Shown: one piece after another, positions 33,759 to 34,515 of the stretch
Layout of the letters: every line of letters starts with the position of its first letter
Numbering within the stretch: position 1 is the first letter of the stretch
Assembly: GCA_022841365.1 (NCBI GenBank)
Contig: JALHRP010000019.1
Coordinates: 1-34,515 of the forward strand
Source of the DNA: Chitinophagaceae bacterium
GTDB lineage: Bacteria > Bacteroidota > Bacteroidia > Chitinophagales > Chitinophagaceae
Direction of reading: 5' to 3'
Length of the DNA: 34,515 nt
Translations under genes and position numbers: made by a program
Notes under the pieces: model-generated
The model's database searches: none
What the model was told of the DNA's origin: nothing
What the model saw: the letters and a program-made list of their open reading frames with translations, nothing else

Positions 33759-34515
33759 TTACTTGTTTATTATTTGAATAATTTTTATGATTTTTTCAAT
33801 GATAGCATCTGGTTCCAGTTTTTCGTCAGCCAGTTCCTCAACTACGGGTATTATCTCTTTGTGATTTGGGTAGTACTTTTCAGCATCCTTTAAAACTTCT
33901 TCAGATATTATCTTGCTAACATAGCCTGTTGCACCTACGGGTATTGGTATAAGGCCTTTCTCGACAGCAATATCAAATTCCCGTTTCACCCCATTGGCCT
34001 CTATTAACTTGCCATCCTTATCTTTTTTATTACCAAAAATGAAAACTCCAATACCAGCCAACGAAATCATTTTATAACGGTATTCATCCCACAATTCAGG
34101 TAACTTTTTAGCCCCCGTTTCAAATTGCGGGAAAGGCCGCATGATTAACTGGTCTTCTGAATGTTTATCAGGCCGTTCATAAATCATTTCCAGTGCGCCA
34201 TTGATAACTGCACTGCCAACACCCCAACCAAAACCATTGACAATGGTGAACCCTGAACCAACTATTTTCTTACTTAACTGATGAATAAAACTCTGAGCTT
34301 TATTTCTGTCCCAGGCTCCATATTCTTCAGCACTGCCGGAAATAAAAACTGTTTTCTTACGATACCTGCGTTCAATCTCTTTCAATATGGCGGTGATGTC
34401 ATCATATTCTTCAATCAGGAGGGCTTTAATCTTATACCGCTTTAAATCATTAATCATTAACTCCTGTTTTCTTACACCGTATTTGTGTAGTTCTTCATCT
34501 TCTTTCGCTGCTTTC
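33759..34515 (-). CDS. ThsA-like Thoeris effector, SLOG part (partial, N-terminus outside window)
   Basis: The reading frame is open to the window edge at 34515, so the Met at 34457 is internal and about 251 residues are visible. The first ~20 visible residues (ELHKYGVRKQELMINDL) resemble the end of a SIR2 NADase domain. The SLOG domain follows: KTVFISGSAEEYGAWDR (phosphate-binding start), IVNGFGWGVGSAVINGALEM and MISLAGIGVFIFGN, then a helical tail. SIR2-SLOG is ThsA of type I Thoeris, where the SLOG pocket binds the cyclic ADPR isomer made by ThsB and switches on NAD+ loss. The SIR2 part itself must be checked upstream. Tightly coupled to two ThsB genes. Confidence 0.85.
   Translation of the reverse strand, partial: KAAKEDEELHKYGVRKQELMINDLKRYKIKALLIEEYDDITAILKEIERRYRKKTVFISGSAEEYGAWDRNKAQSFIHQLSKKIVGSGFTIVNGFGWGVGSAVINGALEMIYERPDKHSEDQLIMRPFPQFETGAKKLPELWDEYRYKMISLAGIGVFIFGNKKDKDGKLIEANGVKREFDIAVEKGLIPIPVGATGYVSKIISEEVLKDAEKYYPNHKEIIPVVEELADEKLEPDAIIEKIIKIIQIINK

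Noticed and set aside
1-34515. CRISPR array or insertion sequence
   Set aside because: No regularly spaced direct repeats and no transposase-like protein were seen. The only mobile-element gene is the tyrosine recombinase.

Overview
The window looks like a Bacteroidota chromosome, most likely Chitinophagaceae. This rests on moderate-to-low GC, weak or absent Shine-Dalgarno sites, typical gene families (REC-Crp regulators, DUF6544, short HMA-AraC regulators, Acg-type nitroreductase) and AT-rich leaders. The genus is not resolved.

Layout. (1) 1-1384: the end of an Mla-type lipid-transport operon, with a partial MlaF-like ATPase and an MlaD-like MCE protein. (2) 1385-10044: ordinary chromosomal genes. 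They include a response regulator fused to a Crp-type output, a DUF892 ferritin-like protein, a DUF6544 membrane protein, an outer-membrane beta-barrel, a compact operon of two membrane proteins plus an Acg-type nitroreductase, a small membrane protein and an alpha/beta hydrolase. (3) 10150-26635: a metal and efflux block. It holds a ferritin-VIT1 (MbfA-like) transporter, a copper-chaperone-like HMA protein, a 14-TM MFS exporter, an RND pump operon (adaptor, permease, TolC) ending in a translationally coupled PLP decarboxylase, a lipoprotein, a CxxC-less HMA paralogue with a small membrane protein, a CopA ATPase, and two divergent HMA-AraC regulators. Five copies of a dyad, TTATAC-N15-GTATAA, lie just upstream of the MFS, RND, HMA-like and CopA genes and between the two regulators. 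This suggests a shared regulon run by the HMA-AraC proteins.

(4) 26636-27009: a strong terminator abuts a sequence identical to the 3' end of a Bacteroidota tRNA-Asp, followed by two inverted repeats and then a tyrosine recombinase. I read this as the left edge of an integrated island. (5) 27010-34515: the island. It carries the integrase, a DUF1016/YhcG PDDEXK protein containing in-frame palindromes, and then a leftward defence cluster. From the right edge this is a ThsA-like protein (SLOG part visible, N-terminus off the window), two tandem ThsB-like TIR proteins, a 142-bp gap, a third TIR protein, a TIR protein with unusual flanking regions overlapping a stand-alone SLOG-like gene, and a fifth TIR protein. 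The first three genes form a Thoeris system. The last four may be an add-on or a separate TIR-SLOG nucleotide-signalling module. That is the best candidate here for something undescribed.
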